A stretch of DNA of 64,000 nucleotides from Tenacibaculum sp. Bg11-29 (GCF_002836595.1 NZ_PJBB01000003.1:806001-870000); one strand, 5' to 3'. Positions 16,386 to 27,800 are shown, counted from the first letter of the stretch. Made by a program: numbers and translations. Notes: generated by a model not told the origin, from the letters alone.

Positions 16386-19300
16386 TTACTTCTTTAAAAG
16401 TTTCATTGTCAATACTTTTTGACCATCGTTAACTTCTAAAATGTATACTCCTGTTTTTAAACTAGATACGCTTATACTAGAAGAATCTAAATGACCAGAT
16501 TGTACAACACTTCCAATTACATTTACGATTTTATAAGACATATTAGCTGACTTAGATGCTAACTTAACTTGTACAAAATCTACAGATGGGTTAGGATATG
16601 CTTTTAAGTCTAAACTTTCTTGACTTTTAATAGTTTCTCCTGACACAGCTGCTACAGCAACTACTGGTGTTGCTATTATGTTAACAGTATAGTCTTCTAC
16701 TTCACCATCTCCAAAGCTTTCACAAGAAGTTGCTGCTGCATTGTACTTCATTGAAACACGCATTCTTGTTTGTCCTAAAGTTGCATTTGATGGAATAACA
16801 ACATCTGTTATTCTATTTGTTGCACTTGATGAGTTACCTGTAGTAACCTGCTCACCTGCATCTGTAAAATCTCCATCTTTGTTATAATCAATCCAAACTG
16901 TAAAGTGCTCGTTATAAGCTGTATTTGAAAACCCTGCACTTAAAACTAATTGATTGGTACTTCCTAATGCTACCGTTGCTACTTTTGAAGTGAAATCTCC
17001 ATATCCTCCATTTGCTGCTGTTGTATTGGTCATTCCTCCGAATGCTACATAATCAATCCATTCATAAGTAACTCTACTTCCTTTTGATGCACAATAAGAA
17101 ACTGGAACAGCTAAAGTTGTTGCGTTTATAGTATTACTTGACGATGATACATTTCCTGCAGCATCTTTTGCTTTTACTGAAAAAGTATAACCTGTTGCAG
17201 CAGTTAACCCTGTAACATTCATTGTAGTATTTGCTGTAGAACCTAATTTTGTTGCCCCTTGATAAACATCATACTCTGTTACAGCTACATTATCTGTAGA
17301 TGTTGACCAGTTTAATGTTAATGTAGTTTGAGCTACACTTGTTGCTGAAGCACTACTTGGCGCACTTGGCGCAGTAGTATCTGCTTGTGATGACCCTATT
17401 ACAACTGTATAATCTTCTACCTCTCCGTACTGAATAGATGCTTCACAGGCTGTTGGTGTTGCATCATACTTTAATACCACACGCATTCTTGTTGCTCCAC
17501 TTACTGCTGAAGATGGTACTGTGAATGCTCCATTTACTGGCGTTGTTTTTGATTTTGCTTTTGTCCAAACAGTTTCACCTGCATCTGAAAAATCTCCATC
17601 TTGGTTATAATCAATCCAAACTCCATACCCTTCACTATAAACTGTTCCTGTCCATTTTGGGGTAATTGTAATCGTATTTGATGCTCCTTTTGTTAAATCA
17701 GTAGAAACCGAAGTGTAATCTGAATATCCATTTCCACCTGTTGATGTATTACTTATAGTTCCTAAAACTACTTTTTGAATATATTCGTCATTTACACTTG
17801 CTCCTTTTGAAGTACAATAGCTAATAGTTACTACTGGTGTAGTTACATTTGCTATATTACTTGCTGATGATACATTACCTGCAGCATCTTTTGCTTTTAC
17901 TGAAAAAGTATATGCTGTACTTGCTGTTAAACCTGTAACATTATATGAAGTTCCTGTAGCAGTTCCTAATTTAGTAGTTCCTTGATACACATCATACCCA
18001 GTAACTGCTACATTATCTGAAGCTGCTGTCCAATTTAAAGTTAAAGATGAAGCTGTAATACTTGAAGCCGCTAAGCTAGCGGCTGCTGTTGGTGCCTCAG
18101 TATCTGCAACTACATTTGCTGTAAATTCACCTGTAAAAACTCCACGACCATATGTAGAAGCTATAATTTTATTCTGAGTATGATCTCCGTTAACATTCCA
18201 ATAATCAAAAGAAGTAACACTAACATCACTCATACCATTATATGCTTGTGACCAAGTTGGGGTTGCTGCATTAAAGTTTGATGTAGACCAAACACCTAAT
18301 TGAGTTGCAACAATTGCTTCGTTTCTACTTAATGGGTTCTGTAAAAAGTCTCTTACAGGTATATTTGGTAAATTTCCTTCTTTATTTACCCAGTTAGCAC
18401 CTGCATCTGAAGTTGCCCAAACACTTGTTACACCATAATTATGAATGGTTACAAAAATATCATTTGCTGTTGCTCCATATCGTACTGAAGAAATAGATCC
18501 TACAAATGGAGTTACAACATCTGTCCAAGTAGCACTTGAATTTGTAACACCTGTTAACTTCACTAAATTTCCATTAGCTAAACCAACATACCATGTGTTA
18601 TTTGCAAAAGGAGAGGCTCTAAAAGCTGTTGGTTTTGCCGTTAATAAAGCATTTGTTATGTTTCCTTTTGTATTAGCAGCAACATTAATACTTTTTATAG
18701 ATTTAGCAGTACTAGTAGATGCATTAGTTAATAAACGATTTGCATCACTATCATAATCCATTGGGTTTACAAAATCTCCCGAAGCTTGATCATTTAATAA
18801 ACTAGTTGATCCTCCTTGCATTTTACTTACTCCATTCCAAGGCAAGTTAAAACGATGTATTACATTGTTTACATAAGTTGCAATCATATACTCACCATCT
18901 TTATCTATAAAAGTATAAAAACCATCACCTCCAGATACTTCTGTAGAACTGTTAATTCCTGCAACTGCATTTCTAAATCCTTGCGTACCATTATCTTGAG
19001 CTCCTGCAGTAAAAATACCTGAGACATCTCCTGCTCCATCAGGGCCAATAGCTGCTTTTACAAACTGAGTTACATTATACCCTCTATTTCTTGAAGAAAT
19101 AGCTGTCCCTGAATTACCTGAATAATATACACCTCCATCATTTCCAAATAAAATTTTTGAAGATGAGTTATTACCAAAAGCAATAGAGTGCTGATCTGCA
19201 TGTACATTATTTGCTTGTCCAAATCCTCCATACCAGTGTGATAATTGCGACCAAGAAGAGGCTCCGTTAGTAGATTTAAATAAATCAATACCTCCAACAT

Positions 19301-20636
19301 ATAATACATCATCATTTGATGGATCTGCTTCAATTACTAAATCATAAAATGCTTGTCCACGACAAAAATCGTTAGCAGCAATTCCAGTATCTGCATCATT
19401 AGGAAGACTAGATGTTGTTACAGAAGTAAATCCGTTTGTAGTTTTAAAAATACGTACAGGTGTTGCTTCAGTTGTTCCTTGTGCTAAAACGTATAATTTA
19501 TTACCGTTTGTAGCAGATGGTTCAATTTCAACTCTATTAGATTCTGTTAATGGAGAAGCTGCTGCTTCTGTCCAAGTAGCCCCATTAGTAGAACTAAATA
19601 GCCTACCTCCTCCGTTGTCAGAAGGTAAAGAAGACTTAATTGTTCCCATCCAAAGAGTATTATTAGCACTTACTTCTAAATCATTAGGTATGTAATAATA
19701 ATTGTTTCCGCTAAAAGTATGTCTCATACTTGCAGTTTCAATTCTACTCCAAGTTAGTCCAGCATCTGTAGAACGATACAATCCTGCTGACTGTAATCCT
19801 AACCAATTTTTAGGACTTGCTGCATCTCCATAAACATGAGCTCCAACAGCAACATATAGTTCAGTTGATGCTCCGTTATCCCAAGCAACAATATCATTTA
19901 CAAAATGAATTCCTGAAAGAAATATATTACTTGCATTATGAGTTATATCTCCTCCTCCTGCTGGTGCAATTGTTAAAGAATTCCATGTTGTACCTCCATT
20001 AGTACTTACATAAACACCACTACCAACTACATCTCCTGCAGTGTATTGTTCACCTGTTCCAATATACCAAGTATTCGAATTTCTTGGGTCTACAGAAATA
20101 GATGTTACTGATAAGTTTCCTGGTACACCTTCTACTCGTGCCCATTCTGAATTGGCATTACTTATATTTGTGTTTCTCCATAATCCACCACTTACACCAC
20201 CTGCATATACAATGTTATTTGTTGCATCATTAGGGTCAAATAAAATTACTCTTGTACGACCACCAATATTATTCGGCCCTCTTTCTACCCAAGAATTACC
20301 TTCTTCTCCAGGACTTCTTCTACTGATTCTTTTATTTATTAAATCTTCACGAACTTTTGTTATTTTTCCGTCATCTAACCTTCCTGTTGCAGGGTCAATT
20401 GACAATTCCCACATTTGTTCAAAATATCTATTTGGTGGTAAACCTTTTAGTTTTCTTGTTTTCTTATCCCAAGTAAGAGATTCTTTGTAAGGGCTGTTTT
20501 TTAAAAATTCAGCATGCTTTTTTCGTTGTTCTTCTATTTTTTTAGAACCTGTATAATCTGATAAATAACCAGATCCAACAACTGAGATTAAAGCAATGGA
20601 TAAACCACCTGCTAATAATTTTATTCTTTTATTCAT
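16386..20636 (-). CDS. Secreted BNR/VPS10-like repeat protein with two FN3-GEVED modules and T9SS sorting domain (long paralogue)
   Basis: 1416 aa. Same N-terminus and propeller-like region as the protein at 12306 (~100-840, Asp boxes STNGGTTW, STDAGLTW, TSDAGANW). Then FN3 (~855-940), type-A GEVED (~942-1080, YCTSKGASVNDEY...GEVEDYTVVIG), FN3 (~1085-1175), type-B GEVED (~1178-1318) and T9SS sorting domain (~1340-1416). The extra 235 residues relative to the short paralogue are exactly one GEVED-FN3 unit. A ~55-residue island in the propeller region (from SPLTESNRVEIEPS to SSLPNDADT) differs strongly while the flanks are nearly identical. Likely surface-exposed or released, binding rather than enzymatic; the ligand is unknown. 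Confidence 0.85.
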   Translation of the reverse strand: MNKRIKLLAGGLSIALISVVGSGYLSDYTGSKKIEEQRKKHAEFLKNSPYKESLTWDKKTRKLKGLPPNRYFEQMWELSIDPATGRLDDGKITKVREDLINKRISRRSPGEEGNSWVERGPNNIGGRTRVILFDPNDATNNIVYAGGVSGGLWRNTNISNANSEWARVEGVPGNLSVTSISVDPRNSNTWYIGTGEQYTAGDVVGSGVYVSTNGGTTWNSLTIAPAGGGDITHNASNIFLSGIHFVNDIVAWDNGASTELYVAVGAHVYGDAASPKNWLGLQSAGLYRSTDAGLTWSRIETASMRHTFSGNNYYYIPNDLEVSANNTLWMGTIKSSLPSDNGGGRLFSSTNGATWTEAAASPLTESNRVEIEPSATNGNKLYVLAQGTTEATPVRIFKTTNGFTSVTTSSLPNDADTGIAANDFCRGQAFYDLVIEADPSNDDVLYVGGIDLFKSTNGASSWSQLSHWYGGFGQANNVHADQHSIAFGNNSSSKILFGNDGGVYYSGNSGTAISSRNRGYNVTQFVKAAIGPDGAGDVSGIFTAGAQDNGTQGFRNAVAGINSSTEVSGGDGFYTFIDKDGEYMIATYVNNVIHRFNLPWNGVSKMQGGSTSLLNDQASGDFVNPMDYDSDANRLLTNASTSTAKSIKSINVAANTKGNITNALLTAKPTAFRASPFANNTWYVGLANGNLVKLTGVTNSSATWTDVVTPFVGSISSVRYGATANDIFVTIHNYGVTSVWATSDAGANWVNKEGNLPNIPVRDFLQNPLSRNEAIVATQLGVWSTSNFNAATPTWSQAYNGMSDVSVTSFDYWNVNGDHTQNKIIASTYGRGVFTGEFTANVVADTEAPTAAASLAASSITASSLTLNWTAASDNVAVTGYDVYQGTTKLGTATGTSYNVTGLTASTAYTFSVKAKDAAGNVSSASNIANVTTPVVTISYCTSKGASVNDEYIQKVVLGTISNTSTGGNGYSDYTSVSTDLTKGASNTITITPKWTGTVYSEGYGVWIDYNQDGDFSDAGETVWTKAKSKTTPVNGAFTVPSSAVSGATRMRVVLKYDATPTACEASIQYGEVEDYTVVIGSSQADTTAPSAPSSASATSVAQTTLTLNWSTSTDNVAVTEYDVYQGATKLGSTANTTMNVTGLTAATGYTFSVKAKDAAGNVSSSSNTINATTLAVPVSYCASKGSRVTYEWIDYVAFGGMTNTTAANGGYGDFTSKVATVALGSTNQLVLSAGFSNTAYNEHFTVWIDYNKDGDFTDAGEQVTTGNSSSATNRITDVVIPSNATLGQTRMRVSMKYNAAATSCESFGDGEVEDYTVNIIATPVVAVAAVSGETIKSQESLDLKAYPNPSVDFVQVKLASKSANMSYKIVNVIGSVVQSGHLDSSSISVSSLKTGVYILEVNDGQKVLTMKLLKK

Positions 20637-20713
20637 GTAAAGGGTGTATTAAAATAAACATAGGATGAGAAACTTTTTCTCATCCTACTATTTATTAATT
20701 AGTAAATAGATTC

Positions 20714-20932
20714 TTATTTTTTTAACAACTTAATAGTAAATACTTTTTCACCGTCGTTAACTTCTAAGATATACACTCCTATATTTAAGTTTCCTTTAGT
20801 TTCCTGAAGTTTCGTAAAATTGTATCGACTACAAATTTGCGCTACTTCATTTTTGTCTTGAGCTTGTGTTTGGATATTTAATCCTAAGACAACACTTGCC
20901 AATACAAAATTTTTTAAGTACTTTTTTTTCAT
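20714..20932 (-). CDS. 72-aa deletion remnant, second copy
   Basis: Nearly identical to the protein encoded at 15930-16148 (three substitutions in the signal peptide: MKKKYLKN for MKNKYLKS and similar). It has the same junction, KGNLNIGVYILEV, and the same Cys in QICSRYNF that the full-length subtilases lack. It ends 77 bp before the long BNR gene, the same spacing as the other remnant/BNR pair. It is therefore part of a duplicated ~4-5 kb unit. Whether the peptide is made is unknown. Confidence 0.75.
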   Translation of the reverse strand: MKKKYLKNFVLASVVLGLNIQTQAQDKNEVAQICSRYNFTKLQETKGNLNIGVYILEVNDGEKVFTIKLLKK

Positions 20933-21072
20933 TTCGAAGGGTATAAGTTAGTTAATTAAATGATATTTCATTAAAAATAATGCCAATATTTTATCATTTA
21001 TGATGCGAATATATGCAAAAAACAAGAAATTCATAATTAAAAAAAACAAGACCATTGATTTTTTCCATAAAA

Positions 21073-21115
21073 AAAACTCGTTAAACCCAGTAAATTACTG
21101 GGGTTAGCGAGTTTT
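21073..21115 (-). terminator. Intrinsic terminator of the M4 metallopeptidase gene
   Basis: Hairpin AAAACTCGTTAAACCCAGTAA / TTACTGGGGTTAGCGAGTTTT, identical in its core to that at 16318-16360. It lies just 3' of the gene ending at 21141. Confidence 0.85.
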
Positions 21116-21140
21116 AAAAAAATAATTTATTTTTTTATTT

Positions 21141-24100
21141 TCACTTCTTTAAAAGCTTAGTTGTCAATACTTTTTGACCATCGTTAACTTCTAAAATATA
21201 CATTCCTGTATTTAAATTAGATACGTTTATACTAGAAGAATCTAAATGACCAGATTGCACAATGCTTCCGATTACATTTACAATCTTATAAGTCATTTTT
21301 GTTGACTGAGACGCCAACTTAACTTGTATAAAATCTACTGATGGATTTGGATATGCCATTAAATCTATGCTTTTTTGACTTTTAATGGTTTCTCCTGATA
21401 TTGCTGTTGTTATTGTATTTACAGTTGCTGCTGTTATGTTAACCGTATAATCTTCTACTTCTCCATCTCCTAAATTAGCTTCACAAGAAGTTGCTGCTGC
21501 ATTGTATTTCATTGAAACGCGCATTCTTGTTTGTCCTAAAGTTGCTGTTGATGGAATAACAACATCTGTTATTCTATTTGTTGCACTTGATGAGTTACCT
21601 GTAGTAATCTGCTCACCTGCATCTGTAAAATCTCCATCTTGGTTGTAATCAATCCAAACTGTAAAGTGCTCGTTATATGCTGTTCCTGAAAACCCTGCAC
21701 TTAAAACTAATTGATTGGTACTTCCTAATGCTACCGTAGCTACTTTTGAAGTGAAATCTCCATATCCTCCATTAGCTACTGTTGTATTGGTCATTCCTCC
21801 GAATGCTACATAATCAATCCATTCATAAGTAACTCTACTTCCTTTTGATGCACAATAAGAAACTGCGTTTGATAAAGTTGTTACATTTACTGTATTACTT
21901 GACAATGATACATTTCCAACAGCATCTTTTGCTTTTACTGAAAAAGCATAACCTGTTGCAGCTGTTAATCCTGTAACATTCATTGTAGTATTAGCCGTAG
22001 ACCCAATTTTTGTTGCTCCTTGGTAAACATCATATTCTGTTACTGCTACATTATCTGTAGAAGCTGACCAGCTTAATGTTAAGCTAATTTGTGTTACGCT
22101 TGATGCTGAAGCACTACTTGGCGCACTTGGCGCAGTAGTATCTGCTTGTGATGACCCTATTACAACTGTATAATCTTCTACCTCTCCGTACTGAATAGAT
22201 GCTTCACAGGCTGTTGGTGTTGCATCATACTTTAATACCACACGCATTCTTGTTGCTCCACTTACTGCTGAAGATGGTACTGTGAATGTTCCACTTACTG
22301 GCGTTGTTTTTGATTTTGCTTTTGTCCAAACTGTTTCGCCTGCATCTGAAAAATCTCCATCTTGGTTATAATCAATCCAAACTCCATACCCTTCACTATA
22401 AACTGTTCCTGTCCATTTTGGCGTAATTGTTATTGTGTTTGAATCCCCTTTTGTTAAATCAGTAGAAATTGAAGTGTAATCTGAATATCCATTTCCACCT
22501 GTTGATGTATTACTTATTGTTCCTAAAACTACTTTTTGAATGTATTCATCATTTACGCTGGCTCCTTTTGAAGTACAGTAGCTTATAGGAGTTGTACCTG
22601 TTGTTGTAACTGATACATTAGAAACATTTCCGTTACCACCTGATGTACAAGTAGCACTGACTGTACAAGCATAAGCTGTACCCGCTGTTAAACCGGCAAT
22701 CACCTTAGATGTTCCGTTTACTGTACTTGTTACTCCATTTGCTGTTACTTCATAAGAAGTTGCTCCAGAAACTGCTGACCATGTTAAAGTAAATCCATTA
22801 TCATTTATACTAGACCCAGAAAAGTTAGCTGGTGCTGCTAAAGCACAAGTTTCTACATACGCTGCTCCAACTCCTACTGCATGCCATGCATTTGTAACAG
22901 ATTTTACCTCATTACTGTTTGCTCCATATAAATCTTCAGCTGCTGTAATAGCTCCTGTTCTTGCATTTGCATAAGTAGAATTAGCTGATAAATAGTTAGC
23001 CTCTAAACGGTAAGTAATTTTAGCTGATTTTATCATTCCGATTGCAGCAACATTAAATGCATTATTCATATCATTAGTTCCAGAACCACCTACTGTTAAT
23101 AAATAAAACCAATGATTTAAGACTCCTGAGTTTGTATGTACCCCACAATAATCATTAGCTCTCGTTGGAGTACCACAATTAGGTTCTTTCCAATTTGTAC
23201 CCCCATACGTATCTGGTTGGTTTCTATCCTTAGGATTACTCATAGAACGTAAAGCTGAAGAACCACTACGTCTATCTATTTCATCTCCAATTAACCATAC
23301 AGATGCATCTGGGGCTAAATCATTTCCGTTTCCTTTAGCGAAGTGCTCAACAACAGCTGCCCAAACATCAGAAAATCCTTCATTCAATCCTCCTGACTCT
23401 CTTTGGTATGCTAAGTTTGCTGTATTAGAACAAATAGCATGACCTATTTCATGAGCTGCAACATCAATAGAAGTTAAAGCATCGAAAGACCCGTTTCCTT
23501 CACTTCCGTTTGATGATCCATCACCATAAGTCATTACAGATCCATTCCAGAATGCATTATCATAACTAGCACCATAATGAACATAACTGTTTATTGCTGC
23601 TCCTGATCCATCATAACTATTTCGATTGTGTTTCGTTTGAAAATAATCATAAGTCATTTCAGCACCCCAATGTGCATCTAAAGCTGCATCATCTTTTGCT
23701 GAATTGTGAAATTCAGCTGCAGTCCAATTGTTATCTGAATCTGTAAAATTTGTCGTTGGGTAACTCGATTGACCTCCACTATTATAAGTATTAACTCCAC
23801 CACCTCTAGTGTTATCTCTTAATACATAATTACTACCTACAATTCTAGTTGTTATAGATCTGTTACCACTATATCTCGTAGCTGCATTACCAACAGCAAG
23901 AGCTTCTGTAAATTTTGCTGTTAAATCACTAACTGCTCCCAAATTTTTAGAAGAATGTGCATGCTCATCTAAATGCTTAATTATAGCATTAAAAAACAAA
24001 GCCTCACCAGTATGAGCATCTATATACAAATCTCCTCTACTTAGAGGTTTTACAGTATAAATATCAAATTTATATGCTAATCTTGCTGTTTTTGTTCCTA

Positions 24101-24602
24101 TAACTTCTCTCGGAAGAATTAATAGCTCTCCTTCTGGTTTTTTATAGTTTCCTAAATTTTTTGCTTCTTTCGGAAGCTCCCAAAGGTACTTTTGAGCTCC
24201 TGTGTGAGCTATTGCTTTTCTAAAAGCTGCTTGTTTAGATAACCTTGGTATAACATTTACTTTACCAACATCATACAACTCACCGTCCATAGTTTTTAAT
24301 ATACTATTTTTTGCATGCGCTGTATAAGTTCCAAATTCAACTTTTACTCCTTTAAATTTTTGTTGGAATTTTTCGTGAGTGAAACCTAAATCATCAGTTT
24401 GAGTTTTGATTTTTTGTAGATTATCATTTACTGATAATTTCAACTTTTCTCGAATTAATTCTGGTGCTCTTTGTAAAGAGGTTCTTGAAGTTTTGTTAAA
24501 TTCAATGTGTTTCAGTCCTCTACTTTCTTGTGCGCTCACTGTAAGAGCTCCTGCAAGTAAAATAGATGACAACACGACTTTTTTAAAGTACTTGTGTTTC
24601 AT
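21141..24602 (-). CDS. Secreted M4 (thermolysin-like) metallopeptidase with GEVED/FN3 tail and T9SS sorting domain
   Basis: 1153 aa. Signal peptide 1-24 (ends TVSAQ), then an FTP/PepSY-type propeptide (~30-200) and an M4 catalytic domain (~270-580). Zinc motif HEIGH lies at ~382 (AAHEIGHAIC) and the third-ligand motif GLNEGFSDVWA ~20 residues later; VHTNSGVLNHW supplies the thermolysin-type active-site His. Tail: FN3 (~585-675), type-A GEVED, FN3, type-B GEVED (~912-1050), T9SS sorting domain (~1075-1153). It should be an extracellular zinc endopeptidase activated by propeptide cleavage. Its GEVED-A/FN3/GEVED-B block shares rare variants with the M43 protein at 37238, not with the adjacent genes. 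Start supported by CCCTTCAAAA before ATG. Confidence 0.92.
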   Translation of the reverse strand: MKHKYFKKVVLSSILLAGALTVSAQESRGLKHIEFNKTSRTSLQRAPELIREKLKLSVNDNLQKIKTQTDDLGFTHEKFQQKFKGVKVEFGTYTAHAKNSILKTMDGELYDVGKVNVIPRLSKQAAFRKAIAHTGAQKYLWELPKEAKNLGNYKKPEGELLILPREVIGTKTARLAYKFDIYTVKPLSRGDLYIDAHTGEALFFNAIIKHLDEHAHSSKNLGAVSDLTAKFTEALAVGNAATRYSGNRSITTRIVGSNYVLRDNTRGGGVNTYNSGGQSSYPTTNFTDSDNNWTAAEFHNSAKDDAALDAHWGAEMTYDYFQTKHNRNSYDGSGAAINSYVHYGASYDNAFWNGSVMTYGDGSSNGSEGNGSFDALTSIDVAAHEIGHAICSNTANLAYQRESGGLNEGFSDVWAAVVEHFAKGNGNDLAPDASVWLIGDEIDRRSGSSALRSMSNPKDRNQPDTYGGTNWKEPNCGTPTRANDYCGVHTNSGVLNHWFYLLTVGGSGTNDMNNAFNVAAIGMIKSAKITYRLEANYLSANSTYANARTGAITAAEDLYGANSNEVKSVTNAWHAVGVGAAYVETCALAAPANFSGSSINDNGFTLTWSAVSGATSYEVTANGVTSTVNGTSKVIAGLTAGTAYACTVSATCTSGGNGNVSNVSVTTTGTTPISYCTSKGASVNDEYIQKVVLGTISNTSTGGNGYSDYTSISTDLTKGDSNTITITPKWTGTVYSEGYGVWIDYNQDGDFSDAGETVWTKAKSKTTPVSGTFTVPSSAVSGATRMRVVLKYDATPTACEASIQYGEVEDYTVVIGSSQADTTAPSAPSSASASSVTQISLTLSWSASTDNVAVTEYDVYQGATKIGSTANTTMNVTGLTAATGYAFSVKAKDAVGNVSLSSNTVNVTTLSNAVSYCASKGSRVTYEWIDYVAFGGMTNTTVANGGYGDFTSKVATVALGSTNQLVLSAGFSGTAYNEHFTVWIDYNQDGDFTDAGEQITTGNSSSATNRITDVVIPSTATLGQTRMRVSMKYNAAATSCEANLGDGEVEDYTVNITAATVNTITTAISGETIKSQKSIDLMAYPNPSVDFIQVKLASQSTKMTYKIVNVIGSIVQSGHLDSSSINVSNLNTGMYILEVNDGQKVLTTKLLKK

Positions 24603-24680
24603 TTTTGAAGGGTTTAATTAGTTAATTATGATAAATGATATTTTTATTAAAAAAATATTAATATTTTATCATTTACAACG

Positions 24681-24688
24681 CAAATATA
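24681..24688 (-). promoter_or_regulatory. Candidate -7 box TATATTTG for the M4 peptidase gene
   Basis: Minus-strand TATATTTG matches the Bacteroidota housekeeping -7 consensus TAnnTTTG and lies 79 nt before the start codon at 24602. No clear -33 TTG was found at the expected distance. The same box recurs at a similar distance before the genes starting at 28199 and 39934. Confidence 0.45.
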
Positions 24689-24747
24689 ATAAAAAAATAA
24701 GGAATTCATAATCAATATACGCAATCAGTATATTTTCCGCAAAAAAA

Positions 24748-24788
24748 ATACTCGCTAAACTCAGTAAATTACTGGGGTTAGCGAGTTT
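24748..24788 (-). terminator. Intrinsic terminator of the subtilase gene at 24816
   Basis: Hairpin ACTCGCTAAACTCAGTAA / TTACTGGGGTTAGCGAGT with flanking A/T runs, a sequence relative of the hairpins at 16318 and 21073. Confidence 0.82.
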
Positions 24789-24815
24789 TAAAAAAATAAT
24801 TTATTTTTTAACTTA

Positions 24816-27800
24816 CTACTTCTTTAAAAGCTTAGTTGTCAATACTTTTTGACCATCATTAACTTCTAAAACATACATTCCTGTGTTTAAATTAGATACA
24901 TTTATACTAGAAGAACCTAAATGACCAGATTGCACAATACTTCCGATTACATTTACAATCTTATAAGTCATTTTTGTTGACTGAGATGCCAACTTAACTT
25001 GTATAAAATCTACTGATGGATTTGGATACGCCACTAAGTCTATGCTTTTTTGACTTTTAATGGTTTCTCCTGATATTGCTGTTGTTATTGTATTTACAGT
25101 TGCCGCTGTTATGTTAACCGTATAATCTTCTACTTCTCCATCTCCTAAATTAGCTTCACAAGAAGTTGCTGCTGCATTGTATTTCATTGAAACACGCATT
25201 CTTGTTTGTCCTAAAGTTCCATTTGATGGAATCACAATATCTGTTATTCTATTTGTTGCACTTGATGAGTTACCTGTAGCAATTTGCTCACCTGCATCTG
25301 TAAAATCTCCATCTTGGTTGTAATCAATCCAAACTGTAAAGTGCTCGTTATATGCTGTTCCTGAAAACCCTGCACTTAAAACTAATTGATTGGTACTTCC
25401 TAATGCTACCGTAGCTACTTTTGAGGTGAAATCTCCATATCCTCCGTTTGCTGCTGTTGTATTGGTCATTCCTCCGAATGCTACATAATCAATCCACTCG
25501 TAAGTAACTCTACTCCCTTTTGATGCACAATAAGAAACTGCGTTTGATAAGGTTGTTACATTTACTGTATTACTTGACGATGATACATTTCCTGCTGCAT
25601 CTTTTGCTTTTACTGAAAAAGTATAGCCTGTTGCAGCTGTTAATCCTGTAACATTCATTGTAGTATTAGCCGTAGATCCTATTTTTGTTGCCCCTTGATA
25701 AACATCATATTCTGTTACTGCTACATTATCTGTAGAAGCTGACCAGCTTAATGTTAAGCTAGTTTGTGTTACGCTTGATGCTGAAGCACTACTTGGCGCA
25801 CTTGGCGCAGTAGTATCTGCTTGTGATGACCCTATTACAACTGTATAATCTTCTACCTCTCCGTACTGAATAGATGCTTCACAGGCTGTTGGTGTTGCAT
25901 CATACTTTAATACCACACGCATTCTTGTTGCTCCACTTACTGCTGAAGATGGTACTGTGAATGTTCCACTTACTGGCGTTGTTTTTGATTTTGCTTTTGT
26001 CCAAACTGTTTCGCCTGCATCTGAAAAATCTCCATCTTGGTTATAATCAATCCAAACTCCATACCCTTCACTATAAACTGTTCCTGTCCATTTTGGCGTA
26101 ATTGTTATTGTGTTTGAATCCCCTTTTGTTAAATCAGTAGAAATTGAAGTGTAATCTGAATATCCATTTCCACCTGTTGATGTATTACTTATTGTTCCTA
26201 AAACTACTTTTTGAATGTATTCATCATTTACGCTGGCTCCTTTTGAAGTACAGTAGCTTATAGATACGGCTGGCGTAGTAAAATTTACAGATGCACTATA
26301 AGAAGAATTTCCTGATGAACATTTACTTCGTACTTGTACTTCGTATTGTGTTGCTGCTGATAAACCACTTAAAGCTTTTGTTGTTGTTGAAACTGCACTT
26401 GTTAACCAAGATGAAGCTGAAACCGCTTTATATCTTACATCATAGGTTGCTCCTGAAACTGCTGACCAGTTTACCGAAGCTCCTGTTGCTGTTACACTTG
26501 TTGTTGAAACTCCTGTTGGTACAGTTGCATTACAAACTACTGCTGTACCTGTTAAACCTGTTACAATTAAGCTGTAATTTTGACTTCCGCCTGTTAAACT
26601 TCCTTTGTGTGTTACTGTAATAGTATACGTTCCTGAAGCATTGGCTACATCAACTCTTTCAAAAGGATCTACATTATTATCTCTTTTTGTATTGGTTGTT
26701 GCTCCTGTTAATTCATATGGTAAAAATGTTGTTCCTGATTTAGATACTCTTATATCTAAATCATTTACCAATACTGGTGTCGTAGAATTTACTGTTGTGT
26801 TTGCTGCACCAGGTCTGTCTGTCCAAGAAATAGAAGCTAATAACGGATTTGTTCCGTCAGAATCAACAGTAATTGTATATGTTTGACCTGATGTTAATGT
26901 TAACTCTTCAATTTTAGATTGATTTCCTTTATTTGTAATTGCTTCTGCAGCTCTTTTTGTATGCAATAATCCCCAACCAAAAACAGCGTCTGGTCCAGAT
27001 ACTCCTGCATCATCTGCCGTATGTAACGCTAATCCTTTTAAGGTAGCTGCTTTCATAAAACTACCACTATTTAAATTTTTATGATGTTGTTGTAATAAAA
27101 TTAAAGATCCTGCAACATTTGGTGATGCCATTGAGGTACCCGTAATTGAATTATAAGCCGTATCACTACTTTCATAAGTAGAATATACTCCAGTACCATT
27201 ACCTGTAATATCTGGTTTTATTCTAAAATCATCTGTTGGCCCTTCACTACTTGAACTATTAATAGATACAGAAACTAAATTCCCACTAGCATCAACATTA
27301 GCATCTTGCGCATTTGCAACTACTAAATTGTTTTTTGAAACAGAATGCCCTGTTAACTTGTCGAAACCTGAACCTCCTGTTGGGTTGTTATTTGCTGTAT
27401 TATCGTTACCATCGTTACCTGCAGCAACCACCATTAAATAATTTGGCGCATTAAACATTATCTCATCCCATGCACGAGACTCTGTTATATATCCTCCAAA
27501 ATAATGTTGAGGCAATTGTACCTGACCTTGTTGATTTCTAGCTGCATAACCATACGAATGATTAGAAATTAACATACCATTAGAGGCTGCTGTTGTAGCT
27601 TCAGTTTTATCGTTATTCCAATCATAGCCAACTGCTTTAGAATGAGGTGCCATCCCTTTCGCATTTGCTTTTACACCTGAAGAGATTATCGTTCCTGCAA
27701 CGTGAGCTGCATGGAAATGTTTAGCTGTAGTACCATCACCAATAGAAAAACGGTTATTTCCCCCCGCTCCATCATACTCTTGGTGTGTAGTTCTTGCTAA

